NCBI GenBank assembly: GCA_947652115.1
Contig: OX393561.1
Span: 34,890,336 to 34,954,335, forward strand
Reading direction: 5' to 3'
From: Blastomussa wellsi
Taxonomy: Eukaryota > Cnidaria > Anthozoa > Scleractinia > Plerogyridae
Length of the DNA: 64,000 bases
Under the pieces are notes generated by a model. It was given only the letters and a program-made list of their open reading frames with translations. It searched no databases and had not been told where the DNA came from. A program made the position numbers and the translations under genes. Below, in pieces: positions 13,921 to 28,000 of the stretch (position 1 is its first letter; every line of letters starts with the position of its first letter).

Positions 13921-16900
13921 CCTTAACCAAGATCTTGCCTAACCAAGATTATGCCTAACCAAGATCTTCCCTAACCAAGATCTTGCATAACCAAGATCTT
14001 GCTTAACCAAGATCTTTCATAACCAAGATCTTGCACAACCAAGATCTTGCATAACAAAGATCTTGCCTAACCAAGATCTTGCATAAACAAGATCTTGCAT
14101 AACCAAGATCTTGCATAACCAAGAGCTTCCTTAACCGAGATCTTGCCTAACCAAGATCTTCATCTTGCCTAACCAAGATCTTCCCTAACCAAGATCTTGC
14201 CTAACCAAGATCTTGCTTAACCAAGATCTTGCCTGACCAAGATGTTGCATAACCAAGATCTTGCATAACCAAGATCTTGCATAACCAAGATCTTCTTTAA
14301 CCAAGATTTTGCCTAACCAAGATCTTGCCTTACAAAGAGATTCCCTAACCAAGATCTTGCCTAACCAAGATCTTTCCCAACCAAGATCTTGCCTAACAAA
14401 GATCTTCCCTAACCAAGATCTTGCCTAGTCAAGATCTTGCCTAACCAAGATCTTCCCTAAAAAGATCTTGCATAACCAAGATCGTGCATAACCAAGATCT
14501 TGCCAAACCAATATCTTGCCTAACCAAGATCTTGACTAACCAATATGTTGCCTAACCAAGATCTTGCCTAACAAATATCTTGCCTAACCAAGATCTTGGA
14601 TAACCAAGATCTTGCATAACCAAGATCTTGCATAACCAAGATCTTGCATAACCAAGATCTTCCTTAACCAAGATCTTGCTTAACCAAGATCTTGCGTAAC
14701 CAAGATCTTCCCTAACCAAGATCTTGCATAACCAAGATCTTGCCAAACCAAGATCTTGCATAACCAAGATCTTGCATAACCAAGATCTTGCATAACCAAG
14801 ATCTTGCCTAACCAATATGTTGCCTAACCAAGATCTTCCCTAACCAAGATCTTGCATAACCGAGATCTTGCCTAACCAAGATCTTGCATAACCAAGATCT
14901 TGCATAACAAAGATCTTCCTTAACCAAGATCTTCCCTAACCAAGATCTTTCCTAACCAAGATCTTGCATAACCAAGATCTTTCCTAACCAAGATCTTGCA
15001 TAACTAAGATCTTGCATAAGAAAATCTTGCATAACCAAGATCTTGCATAACCAAGATCTTGCCTAACCAAGATCTTCCTTAACCAAGATCTTGCCTAACC
15101 AAGATCTTCCCTAACTGATATCTTGCATAACCAAGATCTTGCATAACCAAGATCTTGCCTAACCAAGATCTTGCCTAACCAAGATCTTTCCTAACCAAGA
15201 TCTTTCCTAACCAAGATCTTGCCTAATCAAGATCTTGCATAACCAAGATCTTGCCTAACCAAGATCTTCCCTAACCAAGATCTTGCATAACTAATATCAC
15301 GCATAACCAAGATCTTGCATAACAAAGATCTTGCATAACCAAGATCTTGCCTACCAAGATCTTTCCTAACCAAGATCTTCCCTAACCAAGATCTTCCCTA
15401 ACCAAGATCTTGCATAACCAAGATCTTGCATAACGAAGATCTTTCATAACCAATATCTTGCCTAACCAAGATCTTTCCTAACCAAGATCTTGCCTAACCA
15501 AGTTCTTGCATTACCAAGATCTTGCATAACCAAGATCTTGCATAACCAAGATCTTGCCTAACCAAGATCTTGCCTAACCAAGATCTTGCCTAACCAAGAT
15601 CTTGCCTAACCAAGATCTTGCATAACCAAGATCTTGCATAACCAAGATCTTGCATAACCAAGATCTTGCATAACCAAGATTTTGCCTAACCAAGATCTTT
15701 CCTAACCAAGATCTTGCCTAACCAAGATCTTGCCTAACGAAGATCTTGCCTAACCAAGATCTTGCCTAAGTAAGATCTTGCATAACCAAGATCTTGCATA
15801 GCCAAGATCTTGCATAACCAAGATCTTTTCTAACCAAGATCTTCCCTAACCAAGATCTTGCCTAACCAAGATCTTGCATAACCAAGATCTTGCATAACAA
15901 AGATCTTGCATAACCAAGATCTTGCCTAACCAAGATCTTGCCTAACCAATATCTTGCCTAACCAAGATCTTGCATAACCAAGATCTTGCCTAACCAAGAT
16001 CTTGCCTAACAAATATCTTGCCTAACCAAGATCTTGGATAACCAAGATCTTGCATAACCAAGATCTTGCATAACCAAGATCTTGCATAACAAAAATCTTG
16101 CATAACCAAGATCTTGCATAACCAAGATCTTGCCTAACAGAGATCTTGCATAACCAAGATCTTGCCTAAGCATAATGTTGCCTAACCAAGATCTTCCCTA
16201 ACCAAGATCTTGCATAAAAAAGATCTTGCATAACCAAGATCTTGCCTAACAAATATCTTGCCTAACCAAGATCTTGCATAACCAAGATCTTGCATAACCA
16301 AGAACTTGCATAACCAAGATCTTCCTTAACCAAGATCTTGCAAAACCAAGATCTTGCATAACCAAGATCTTGCATAACAAAGATCTTCCATAACCAAGAT
16401 CTTGCATAAACAAGATCTTGCATAACCAAGATCTTGCCTAACCAAGATCTTCCCTAACCAAGATCTTCCCTAACCAAGATCTTGCATAACAAAGATCTTG
16501 CCTAACCAAGATTTTGCATAACCAAGATCTTGCCTAACCAAGATCTTGCATAACCAAGATCTTGCATAACCAAGGTCTTACATAACCAAGATCTTCCTTA
16601 ACCAAGATATTGCCTAACCAAGATTATGCCTAACCAAGATCTTCCCTAACCAAGATCTTGCATAACCAAGATCTTGCCTAACCAAGATCTTGCATAACCA
16701 AGATCTTGCCGAACCAAGATCTTGTCTAACCAAGAAATTTCCCTAACCAACATCTTTCATAACGAAGATCTTGCCTAACTAAGATCTTTCATAACCAAGA
16801 TCTTGCATAACCAAGATCTTCTTTAACCAAGATCTTTCCTAACCAAGATCTTGCCTAACCAAGATCTTCCCTAACCAAGTCTTGCATAACCAACATATTG

Positions 16901-18073
16901 CATAACAAAGATCTTGCATAACCAAGATCTTGCATAACCAAGATCTTCCTTAACCAAGATCTTGCCTAACCAAGATCTTCCCTAACCAAGATCTTGCATA
17001 ACAAAGATCTTCCATAACCAAGATCTTCCATAAACAAGATCTTGCATAACCAAGATCTTCCCTAACCAAGATCTTTCCTAACCAAGATCTTGCATAACCA
17101 AGATTGTACCTAACCAAGATCTTGCATAACCAAGATCTTGCATAACCAGGAACTTGCATAACCAAGATCTTCCTTAACCAAGATCTTGCATAACCAAGAT
17201 CTTGCATAAACAAGATCTTCCATAACAAAGATCTTCCATAACCAAGATCTTGCATAAACAAGATCTTGCATAACCAAGATCTTGCCTAACCAAGATCTTC
17301 CCTAACCAAGATCTTGCATAACCAAGATATTGTATAACAAAGATCTTGCATAACCAACATCTTGCATAACCAAGATCTTCCCTAACCAAGATCTTGCATA
17401 ACCAAGATCTTGCTTAACCAAGATCTTTCATATCCAAGACCTTGCATAACCAAGATCTTGCATAACCAAGATCTTCCTTAACCAAGATCTTGCCTAACCA
17501 AGATCTTGCATAACCAAGATCTTGCATAACCAAGATCTTCCCTAACCAAGATCTTGCATAACCAAGATCTTGCTTAACCAAGATCTTTCATATCCAAGAT
17601 CTTGCATAACCAAGATCTTGCATAACCAAGATCTTCCCTATCCAAGATCTTGCATAACCAAGATCTTGCATAACCAAGATCTTGCATAACCAAGATCTTC
17701 CTTAACCAAGATCTTGCCTAACCAAGATCTTCATCTTGCCTTACCAAGATCTTCCCTAACCAAGATCTTGCCAAACCAAGATCTTGCCTAACCAAGATCT
17801 TCCCTAACAAAGATCTTGCATAACCAAGATCGTGCATAACCAAGATCTTGCATAACAGAGATCTTGCCTAACCAAGATCTTGACTAACCAATATGTGGCG
17901 TAACAAAGATCTTCCCTAACCAAGATCTTGCCTAACTAAGATCTTGCCTAACCAAGATCTTGCATAACAAAGATCTTGCATAACCAAGATCTTTGATAAC
18001 CAAGATCTTGAATAACACAGATCTTGAATAACAAAGATCTTGCATAACCAAGATCTTGCATAACCAAGATCTT
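13921..18073 (-). repeat. Higher-order repeat of 3.6-4.6 kb, copy 1
   Basis: First of four related copies. Markers are TTGCACAACC at 14031, AAGAGCTTCC followed by TTAACCGAG at 14121, a 22-bp monomer with its extra CATCTT at 14161, a GCCTGACC unit, AAAGAGATTCCC near 14335, CTAGTCAAG, and AAGAAATTTCCC near 16732. The distance to the matching markers in the next copy is 4,153 bp at the copy starts. Boundaries are set by the TTCCTTAACC ... AAGATTATGCC run that opens each copy. Confidence 0.82.
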
Positions 18074-21000
18074 CCTTAACCAAGATCTTGCCTAACCAAG
18101 ATTATGCCTAACCAAGATCTTCCCTAACCAAGATCTTGCATAACCAAGATCTTGCTTAACCAAGATCTTTCATAACCAAGATCTTGCACAACCAAGATCT
18201 TGCATAACAAAGATCTTGCCTAACCAAGATCTTGCATAAACAAGATCTTGCATAACCAAGATCTTGCATAACCAAGAGCTTCCTTAACCGAGATCTTGCC
18301 TAACCAAGATCTTCATCTTGCCTAACCAAGATCTTCCCTAACCAAGATCTTGCCTAACCAAGATCTTGCTTAACCAAGATCTTGCCTGACCAAGATCTTG
18401 CATAACCAAGATCTTGCATAACCAAGATCTTGCATAACCAAGATCTTCTTTAACCAAGATTTGGCCTAACCAAGATCTTGCCTTACAAAGAGATTCCCTA
18501 ACCAAGATCTTGCCTAACCAAGATCTTTCCCAACCAAGATCTTGCCTAACAAAGATCTTCCCTAACCAAGATCTTGCCTAGTCAAGATCTTGCCTAACCA
18601 AGATCTTCCCTAAAAAGATCTTGCATAACCAAGATCGTGCATAACCAAGATCTTGCCTAACCAATATCTTGTCTAACCAAGATCTTGACTAACCAATATG
18701 TTGCCTAACATGGATCTTGCCTAACAAATATCTTGCCTAACCAAGATCTTGGATAACCAAGATCTTGCATAACCAAGATCTTGCATAACCAAGATCTTGC
18801 ATAACAAAGATCTTGCATAACCAAGATCTTGCCTACCAAGATCTTTCCTAACCAAGATCTTCCCTAACCAAGATCTTCCCTAACCAAGATCTTGCATAAC
18901 CAAGATCTTGCATAACGAAGATCTTTCATAACCAATATCTTGCCTAACCAAGATCTTTCCTAACCAAGATCTTGCCTAACCAAGATCTTGCATTACCAAG
19001 ATCTTGCATAACCAAGATCTTGCATAACCAAGATCTTGCCTAACCAAGATCTTGCCTAACCAAGATCTTGCCTAACCAAGATCTTGCCTAACCAAGATCT
19101 TGCATAACCAAGATCTTGCATAACCAAGATCTTGCATAACCAAGATCTTGCATAACCAAGATTTTGCCTAACCAAGATCTTTCCTAACCAAGATCTTCCC
19201 TAACCAAGATCTTGCCTAACGAAGATCTTGCCTAACCAAGATCTTTCCCAACCAAGATCTTGCCTAACAAAGATCTTCCCTAACCAAGATCTTGCCTAAC
19301 CAAGATCTTTCCCAACCAAGATCTTGCCTAACAAAGATCTTCCCTAACCAAGATCTTGCCTAGTCAAGATCTTGCCTAACCAAGATCTTCCCTAAAAAGA
19401 TCTTGCATAACCAAGATCGTGCATAACCAAGATCTTGCCTAACCAATATCTTGTCTAACCAAGATCTTGACTAACCAATATGTTGCCTAACATGGATCTT
19501 GCCTAACAAATATCTTGCCTAACCAATATCTTGCCTAACCAAGATCTTGCATAACCAAGATCTTGCCTAACCAAGATCTTGCCTACAAATATCTTGCCTA
19601 ACCAAGATCTTGGATAACCAAGATCTTGCATAACCAAGATCTTGCATAACCAAGATCTTGCATAACAAAAATCTTGCATAACCAAGATCTTGCATAACCA
19701 AGATCTTGCCTAACAGAGATCTTGCATAACCAAGATCTTGCCTAAGCATAATGTTGCCTAACCAAGATCTTCCCTAACCAAGATCTTGCATAAAAAAGAT
19801 CTTGCATAACCAAGATCTTGCCTAACAAATATCTTGCCTAACCAAGATTTTGCATAACCAAGATCTTGCATAACCAAGAACTTGCATAACCAAGATCTTC
19901 CTTAAGCAAGATCTTGCAAAACCAAGATCTTGCATAACCAAGATCTTGCATAACAAAGATCTTCCATAACCAAGATCTTGCATAAACAAGATCTTGCATA
20001 ACCAAGATCTTGCCTAACCAAGATCTTCCCTAACCAAGATCTTCCCTAACCAAGATCTTGCATAACAAAGATCTTGCCTAACCAAGATTTTGCATAACCA
20101 AGATCTTGCCTAACCAAGATCTTGCATAACCAAGATCTTGCATAACCAAGGTCTTACATAACCAAGATCTTCCTTAACCAAGATATTGCCTAACCAAGAT
20201 TATGCCTAACCAAGATCTTCCCTAACCAAGATCTTGCATAACCAAGATCTTGCCTAACCAAGATCTTGCATAACCAAGATCTTGCCGAACCAAGATCTTG
20301 TCTAACCAAGAAATTTCCCTAACCAACATCTTTCATAACGAAGATCTTGCCTAACCAAGATCTTTCATAACCAAGATCTTGCATAACCAAGATCTTGCAT
20401 AACCAAGATCTTCTTTAACCAAGATCTTTCCTAACCAAGATCTTGCCTAACCAAGATCTTCCCTAACCAAGATCTTGCATAACCAACATATTGCATAACA
20501 AAGATCTTGCATAACCAAGATCTTGCATAACCAAGATCTTCCTTAACCAAGATCTTGCCTAACCAAGATCTTCCCTAACCAAGATCTTGCATAACAAAGA
20601 TCTTCCATAACCAAGATCTTCCATAAACAAGATCTTGCATAACCAAGATCTTCCCTAACCAAGATCTTTCCTAACCAAGATCTTGCATAACCAAGATTGT
20701 ACCTAACCAAGATCTTGCATAACCAAGATCTTGCATAACCAGGAACTTGCATAACCAAGATCTTCCTTAACCAAGATCTTGCATAACCAAGATCTTGCAT
20801 AACCAAGATCTTGCATAACAAAGATCTTCCATAACCAAGATCTTGCATAAACAAGATCTTGCATAACCAAGATCTTGCCTAACCAAGATCTTCCCTAACA
20901 TAGATCTTGCATAACCAAGATATTGCATAACAAAGATCTTGCATAACCAACATCTTGCATAACCAAGATCTTCCCTAACCAAGATCTTGCATAACCAAGA

Positions 21001-21666
21001 TCTTGCTTAACCAAGATCTTTGATATCCAAGATCTTGCATAACCAAGATCTTGCATAACCAAGATCTTCCTTAACCAAGATCTTGCCTAACCAAGATCTT
21101 GCATAACCAAGATCTTGCATAACCAAGATCTTCCCTAACCAAGATCTTGCATAACCAAGATCTTGCTTAACCAAGATCTTTCATATCCAAGATCTTGCAT
21201 AACCAAGATCTTGCATAACCAAGATCTTCCCTATCCAAGATCTTGCATAACCAAGATCTTGCATAACCAAGATCTTGCATAACCAAGATCTTCCTTAACC
21301 AAGATCTTGCCTAACCAAGATCTTCATCTTGCCTTACCAAGATCTTCCCTAACCAAGATCTTGCCAAACCAAGATCTTGCCTAACCAAGATCTTCCCTAA
21401 CAAAGATCTTGCATAACCAAGATCGTGCATAACCAAGATCTTGCATAACAGAGATCTTGCCTAACCAAGATCTTGACTAACCAATATGTGGCCTAACAAA
21501 GATCTTCCCTAACCAAGATCTTGCCTAACTAAGATCTTGCCTAACCAAGATCTTGCATAACAAAGATCTTGTATAACCAAGATCTTTGATAACCAAGATC
21601 TTGAATAACACAGATCTTGAATAACAAAGATCTTGCATAACCAAGATCTTGCATAACCAAGATCTT
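18074..21666 (-). repeat. Higher-order repeat of 3.6-4.6 kb, copy 2
   Basis: The markers of copy 1 return in the same order: TTGCACAACC at 18184, AAGAGCTTCC at 18274, the 22-bp monomer at 18314 and AAGAAATTT near 20308. Near 19240-19400 the TTTCCCAACC ... CTAGTCAAG segment occurs an extra time, so the copy has an internal insertion, and other segments are missing. The distance to the third copy is 3,593 bp for most markers. Confidence 0.82.
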
Positions 21667-24600
21667 CCTTAACCAAGATCTTGCCTAACCAAGATTATGC
21701 CTAACCAAGATCTTCCCTAACCAAGATCTTGCATAACCAAGATCTTGCTTAACCAAGATCTTTCATAACCAAGATCTTGCTCAACCAAGATCTTGCATAA
21801 CCAAGATCTTGCATAACCAAGAGCTTCCTTAACCGAGATCTTGCCTAACCAAGATCTTGCCTTACAAAGAGATTCCCTAACCAAGATCTTGCCTAACCAA
21901 GATCTTGCATAAACAAGATCTTGCATAACCAAGATCTTGCATAACCAAGAGCTTCCTTAACCGAGATCTTGCCTAACCAAGATCTTCATCTTGCCTAACC
22001 AAGATCTTCCCTAACCAAGATCTTGCCTAACCAAGATCTTGCTTAACCAAGATCTTGCCTGACCAAGATCTTGCATAACCAAGATCTTGCATAACCAAGA
22101 TCTTGCATAACCAAGATCTTCTTTAACCAAGATTTTGCCTAACCAAGATCTTGCCTTACAAAGAGATTCCCTAACCAAGATCTTGCCTAACCAAGAACTT
22201 TCCCAACCAAGATCTTGCCTAACAAAGATCTTCCCTAACCAAGATCTTGCCTAGTCAAGATCTTGCCTAACCAAGATCTTCCCTAAAAAGATCTTGCATA
22301 ACCAAGATCGTGCATAACCAAGATCTTGCCTAACCAATATCTTGTCTAACCAAGATCTTGACTAACCAATATGTTGCCTAACATGGATCTTGCCTAACAA
22401 ATATCTTGCCTAACCAAGATCTTGGATAACCAAGATCTTGCATAACCAAGATCTTGCATAACCAAGATCTTGCATAACCAAGATCTTCCTTAACCAAGAT
22501 CTTGCTTAACCAAGATCTTCCCTAACCAAGATCTTCCCTAACCAAGATCTTGCATAACCAAGATCTTGCCAAACCAAGATCTTGCATAACCAAGATCTTG
22601 CATAACCAAGATCTTGCATAACCAAGATCTTGCCTAACCAATATGTTGCCTAACCAAGATCTTCCCTAACCAAGATCTTGCATAACCGAGATCTTGCCTA
22701 ACCAAGATCTTGCATAACCAAGATCTTGCATAACCAAGATCTTCCTTAACCAAGATCTTCCCTAACCAAGATCTTTCCTAACCAAGATCTTGCATAACCA
22801 AGATCTTTCCTAACCACGATCTTGCATAACTAAGATCTTGCATAAGAAAATCTTGCATAACCAAGATCTTGCATAACCAAGATCTTGCCTAACCAAGATC
22901 TTCCTTAACCAAGATCTTGCCTAACCAAGATCTTCCCTAACTGATATCTTGCATAACCAAGATCTTGCATAACCAAGATCTTGCATAACCAAGATCTTGC
23001 CTAACCAAGATCTTTCCTAACCAAGATCTTTCCTAACCAAGATCTTGCCTAACCAAGATCTTGCATAACCAAGATCTTGCATAGCAAAGATCTTGCATAA
23101 CCAAGATCTTGCCTAACCAAGATCTTGCCTAACCAAGATCTTGCCTAACCAAGATCTTCCCTAACCAAGATCTTGCATAACTAATATCACGCATAACCAA
23201 GATCTTGCATAACAAAGATCTTGCATAACCAAGATCTTGCCTACCAAGATCTTTCCTAACCAAGATCTTCCCTAACCAAGATCTTCCCTAACCAAGATCT
23301 TGCATAACCAAGATCTTGCATAACGAAGATCTTTCATAACCAATATCTTGCCTAACCAAGATCTTTCCTAACCAAGATCTTGCCTAACCAAGATCTTGCA
23401 TTACCAAGATCTTGCATAACCAAGATCTTGCATAACCAAGATCTTGCCTAACCAAGATCTTGCCTAACCAAGATCTTGCCTAACCAAGATCTTGCCTAAC
23501 CAAGATCTTGCATAACCAAGATCTTGCATAACCAAGATCTTTCCTAACCAAGATCTTCCCTAACCAAGATCTTGCCTAACCAAGATCTTGCATAACCAAG
23601 ATCTTGCATAACAAAGATCTTGCATAACCAAGATCTTGCCTAACCAAGATCTTGCCTAACCAATATCTTGCCTAACCAATATCTTGCATAACCAAGATCT
23701 TGCCTAACCAAGATCTTGCCTAACCAAGATCTTGGATAACCAAAATCTTGCATAACCAAGATCTTGCATAACCAAGATCTTGCATAACAAAAATCTTGCA
23801 TAACCAAGATCTTGCATAACCAAGATCTTGCCTAACAGAGATCTTGCATAACCAAGATCTTGCCTAAGCATAATGTTGCCTAACCAAGATCTTCCCTAAC
23901 CAAGATCTTGCATAAAAAAGATCTTGCATAACCAAGATCTTGCCTAACAAATATCTTGCCTAACCAAGATCTTGCATAACCAAGATCTTGCATAACAAAG
24001 ATCTTGCATAAGCAAGATCTTGCCTAACCAAGATCTTCCCTAACCAAGATCTTCCCTAACCAAGATCTTCCATAACAAAGATCTTGCCTAACCAAGATCT
24101 TGCATAACACAGATCTTGCATAACAAAGATCTTGCATAACCAAGATCTTGCCTAACCATAATATTGCCTAACCAAGATCTTGCCTAACCAAGATCTTCCC
24201 TAACCTAGATCTTCCATAACGAAGATCTTGCATAAACAAGATCTTGCATAACCAAGATCTTGCCTAACCAAGATCTTCCCTAACCAAGATCTTGCATAAC
24301 CAAGATCTTACCTAACCAAGATCTTGCATAACCAAGATCTTTCATAACCAAGATCTTGCATAACCAAGATCTTGCCATAACCAAGATCTTGCCTAACCAA
24401 GATCTTCCCTAACCAAGATCTTGCATAACCAAGATCTTACCTAACCAAGATCTTGCATAACCAAGATCTTGCATAACCAAGATCTTGCATAACCAAAATC
24501 TTGCATAACCAAGAACTTGCATAACCAAGATCTTCCTTAACGAAGATCTTTCAAAACCAAGATCTTGCATAACCAAGATCTTGCATAACAAAGATCTTCC

Positions 24601-26301
24601 ATAACGAAGATCTTGCATAAACAAGATCTTGCATAACCAAGGTCTTGCCTAACCAAGATCTTCCCTAACCAAGATCTTCCCTAACCAAGATCTTGCATAA
24701 CAAAGATCTTGCCTAACCAAGATTTTGCATAACCAAGATCTTGCCTAACCAAGATCTTGCATAACCAAGATCTTGCATAACCAAGGTCTTACATAACCAA
24801 GATCTTCCTTAACCAAGATATTGCCTAACCAAGATTATGCCTAACCAAGATCTTCCCTAACCAAGATCTTGCATAACCAAGATCTTGCCTAACCAAGATC
24901 TTGCATAACCAAGATCTTGCCGAACCAAGATCTTGTCTAACCAAGAAATTTCCCTAACCAACATTTTTCATAACGAAGATCTTGCCTAACCAAGATCTTT
25001 CATAACCAAGATCTTGCATAACCAAGATCTTGCATAACCAAGATCTTCTTTAACCAAGATCTTTCCTAACCAAGATCTTGCCTAACCAAGATCTTCCCTA
25101 ACCAAGATCTTGCATAACCAACATATTGCATAACAAAGATCTTGCATAACCAAGATCTTGCATAACCAAGATCTTCCTTAACCAAGATCTTGCCTAACCA
25201 AGATCTTCCCTAACCAAGATCTTGCATAACAAAGATCTTCCATAACCAAGATCTTCCATAAACAAGATCTTGCATAACCAAGATCTTCCCTAACCAAGAT
25301 CTTTCCTAACCAAGATCTTGCATAACCAAGATTGTACCTAACCAAGATCTTGCATAACCAAGATCTTGCATAACCAGGAACTTGCATAACCAAGATCTTC
25401 CTTAACCAAGATCTTGCGTAACCAAGATCTTGCATAACCAAGATCTTGCATAACAAAGATCTTCCATAACCAAGATCTTGCATAAACAAGATCTTGCATA
25501 ACCAAGATCTTGCCTAACCAAGATCTTCCCTAACATAGATCTTGCATAACCAAGATATTGCATAACAAAGATCTTGCATAACCAACATCTTGCATAACCA
25601 AGATCTTCCCTAACCAAGATCTTGCATAACCAAGATCTTGCTTAACCAAGATCTTTCATATCCAAGATCTTGCATAACCAAGATCTTGCATAACCAAGAT
25701 CTTCCTTAACCAAGATCTTGCCTAACCAAGATCTTGCATAACCAAGATCTTGCATAACCAAGATCTTCCCTAACCAAGATCTTGCATAACCAAGATCTTG
25801 CTTAACCAAGATCTTTCATATCCAAGATCTTGCATAACCAAGATCTTGGATAACCAAGATCTTCCCTATCCAAGATCTTGCATAACCAAGATCTTGCATA
25901 ACCAAGATCTTGCATAACCAAGATCTTCCTTAACCAAGATCTTGCCTAACCAAGATCTTCATCTTGCCTTACCAAGATCTTCCCTAACCAAGATCTTGCC
26001 TAACCAAGATCTTGCCTAACCAAGATCTTCCCTAACAAAGATCTTGCATAACCAAGATCGTGCATAACCAAGATCTTGCATAACAGAGATCTTGCCTAAC
26101 CAAGATCTTGACTAACCAATATGTGGCCTAACAAAGATCTTCCCTAACCAAGATCTGGCCTAACTAAGATCTTGCCTAACCAAGATCTTGCATAACAAAG
26201 ATCTTGCATAACCAAGATCTTTGATAACCGAGATCTTGAATAACACAGATCTTGAATAACAAAGATCTTGCATAACCAAGATCTTGCATAACCAAGATCT
26301 T
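21667..26301 (-). repeat. Higher-order repeat of 3.6-4.6 kb, copy 3
   Basis: Markers return again, with TTGCTCAACC at 21777 in place of TTGCACAACC. The AAGAGCTTCC marker is doubled (21819 and 21947, 128 bp or 8 monomers apart), showing a small internal duplication. The AAGAAATTT marker is near 24943, 4,635 bp after that of copy 2. The extra length relative to copy 2 comes from segments near 22430-24000 that resemble 14600-16300 of copy 1. Confidence 0.8.
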
Positions 26302-28000
26302 CCTTAACCAAGATCTTGCCTAACCAAGATTATGCCTAACCAAGATCTTCCCTAACCAAGATCTTGCATAACCAAGATCTTGCTTAACCAAGATCTTTCA
26401 TAACCAAGATCTTGCACAACCAAGATCTTGCATAACAAAGATCTTGCCTAACCAAGATCTTGCATAAACAAGATCTTGCATAACCAAGATCTTGCATAAC
26501 CAAGAGCTTCCTTAACCGAGATCTTGCCTAACCAAGATCTTCATCTTGCCTAACCAAGATCTTCCCTAACCAAGATCTTGCCTAACCAAGATCTTGCTTA
26601 ACCAAGATCTTGCCTGACCAAGATCTTGCATAACCAAGATCTTGCATAACCAAGATCTTGCATAACCAAGATCTTCTTTAACCAAGATTTTGCCTAACCA
26701 AGATCTTGCCTTACAAAGAGATTCCCTAACCAAGATCTTGCCTAACCAAGATCTTTCCCAACCAAGATCTTGCCTAACAAAGATCTTCCCTAACCAAGAT
26801 CTTGCCTAGTCAAGATCTTGCCTAACCAAGATCTTCCCTAAAAAGATCTTGCATAACCAAGATCGTGCATAACCAAGATCTTGCCTAACCAATATCTTGC
26901 CTAACCAAGATCTTGACTAACCAATATGTTGCCTAACCAAGATCTTGCCTAACAAATATCTTGCCTAACCAAGATCTTGGATAACCAAGATCTTGCATAA
27001 CCAAGATCTTGCATAACCAAGATCTTGCATAACCAAGATCTTCCTTAACCAAGATCTTGCTTAACCAAGATCTTGCCTAACCAAGATCTTCCCTAACCAA
27101 GATCTTGCATAACCAAGATCTTGCCAAACCAAGATCTTGCATAACCAAGATCTTGCATAACCAAGATCTTGCATAACCAAGATCTTGCCTAACCAATATG
27201 TTGCCTAACCAAGATCTTCCCTAACCAAGATCTTGCATAACCGAGATCTTGCCTAACCAAGATCTTGCATAACCAAGATCTTGCATAACCAAGATCTTCC
27301 TTAACCAAGATCTTCCCTAACCAAGATCTTTCCTAACCAAGATCTTGCATAACCAAGATCTTTCCTAACCAAGATCTTGCATAACCAAGATCTTCCTTAA
27401 CCAAGATCTTGCATAACCAAGATCTTGCATAACCAAGATCTTGCGTAACGAAGATCTTGCATAACCAAGATCTTCCTTAACCAAGATCTTGCCTAACCAA
27501 GATTATGCCTAACCAAGATCTTCCCTAACCAAGATCTTGCATAACCAAGATCTTGCATAACCAAGATCTTTCATAACCAAGATCTTCCTTAACCAAGATA
27601 TTGCCTAACCAAGATCTTGCCTAACCAAGATCTTCCCTAACCAAGATCTTGCATAACCAAGATCTTGCCTAAACAAGATCTTGCATAACCAAGATCTCGC
27701 ATAACCAAGATCTTGGATAACCAAGATCTTCCTTAACCAAGATCTTGCCTAACCAAGATTATGCCTAACCAAGATCTTCCCTAATCAAGATCTTGCTTAA
27801 CCAAGATCGTCTCTAACCAAGATCCTCCCTAACAAAGATCTTGCATAACCAAGATCTTGCATAACCAAGATCTTGCATAACCAAGATTTTGCCTAACCAA
27901 GATCTTTCCTAACCAAGATCTTGCCTAACCAAGATCTTGCCTAACGAAGATCTTGCCTAACCAAGATCTTGCCTAAGTAAGATCTTGCATAACCAAGATC
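26302..28000 (-). repeat. Higher-order repeat of 3.6-4.6 kb, copy 4 (partial)
   Basis: Markers TTGCACAACC at 26412, AAGAGCTTCC at 26502 and the 22-bp monomer at 26542 begin a fourth copy. After about 27370 the order changes to one resembling 8100-8800, with several AAGATTATGCC cores, and then returns to material like 15700-16250. The copy is therefore partial or recombinant. The AAGAAATTT marker of the other copies is absent. Confidence 0.72.
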
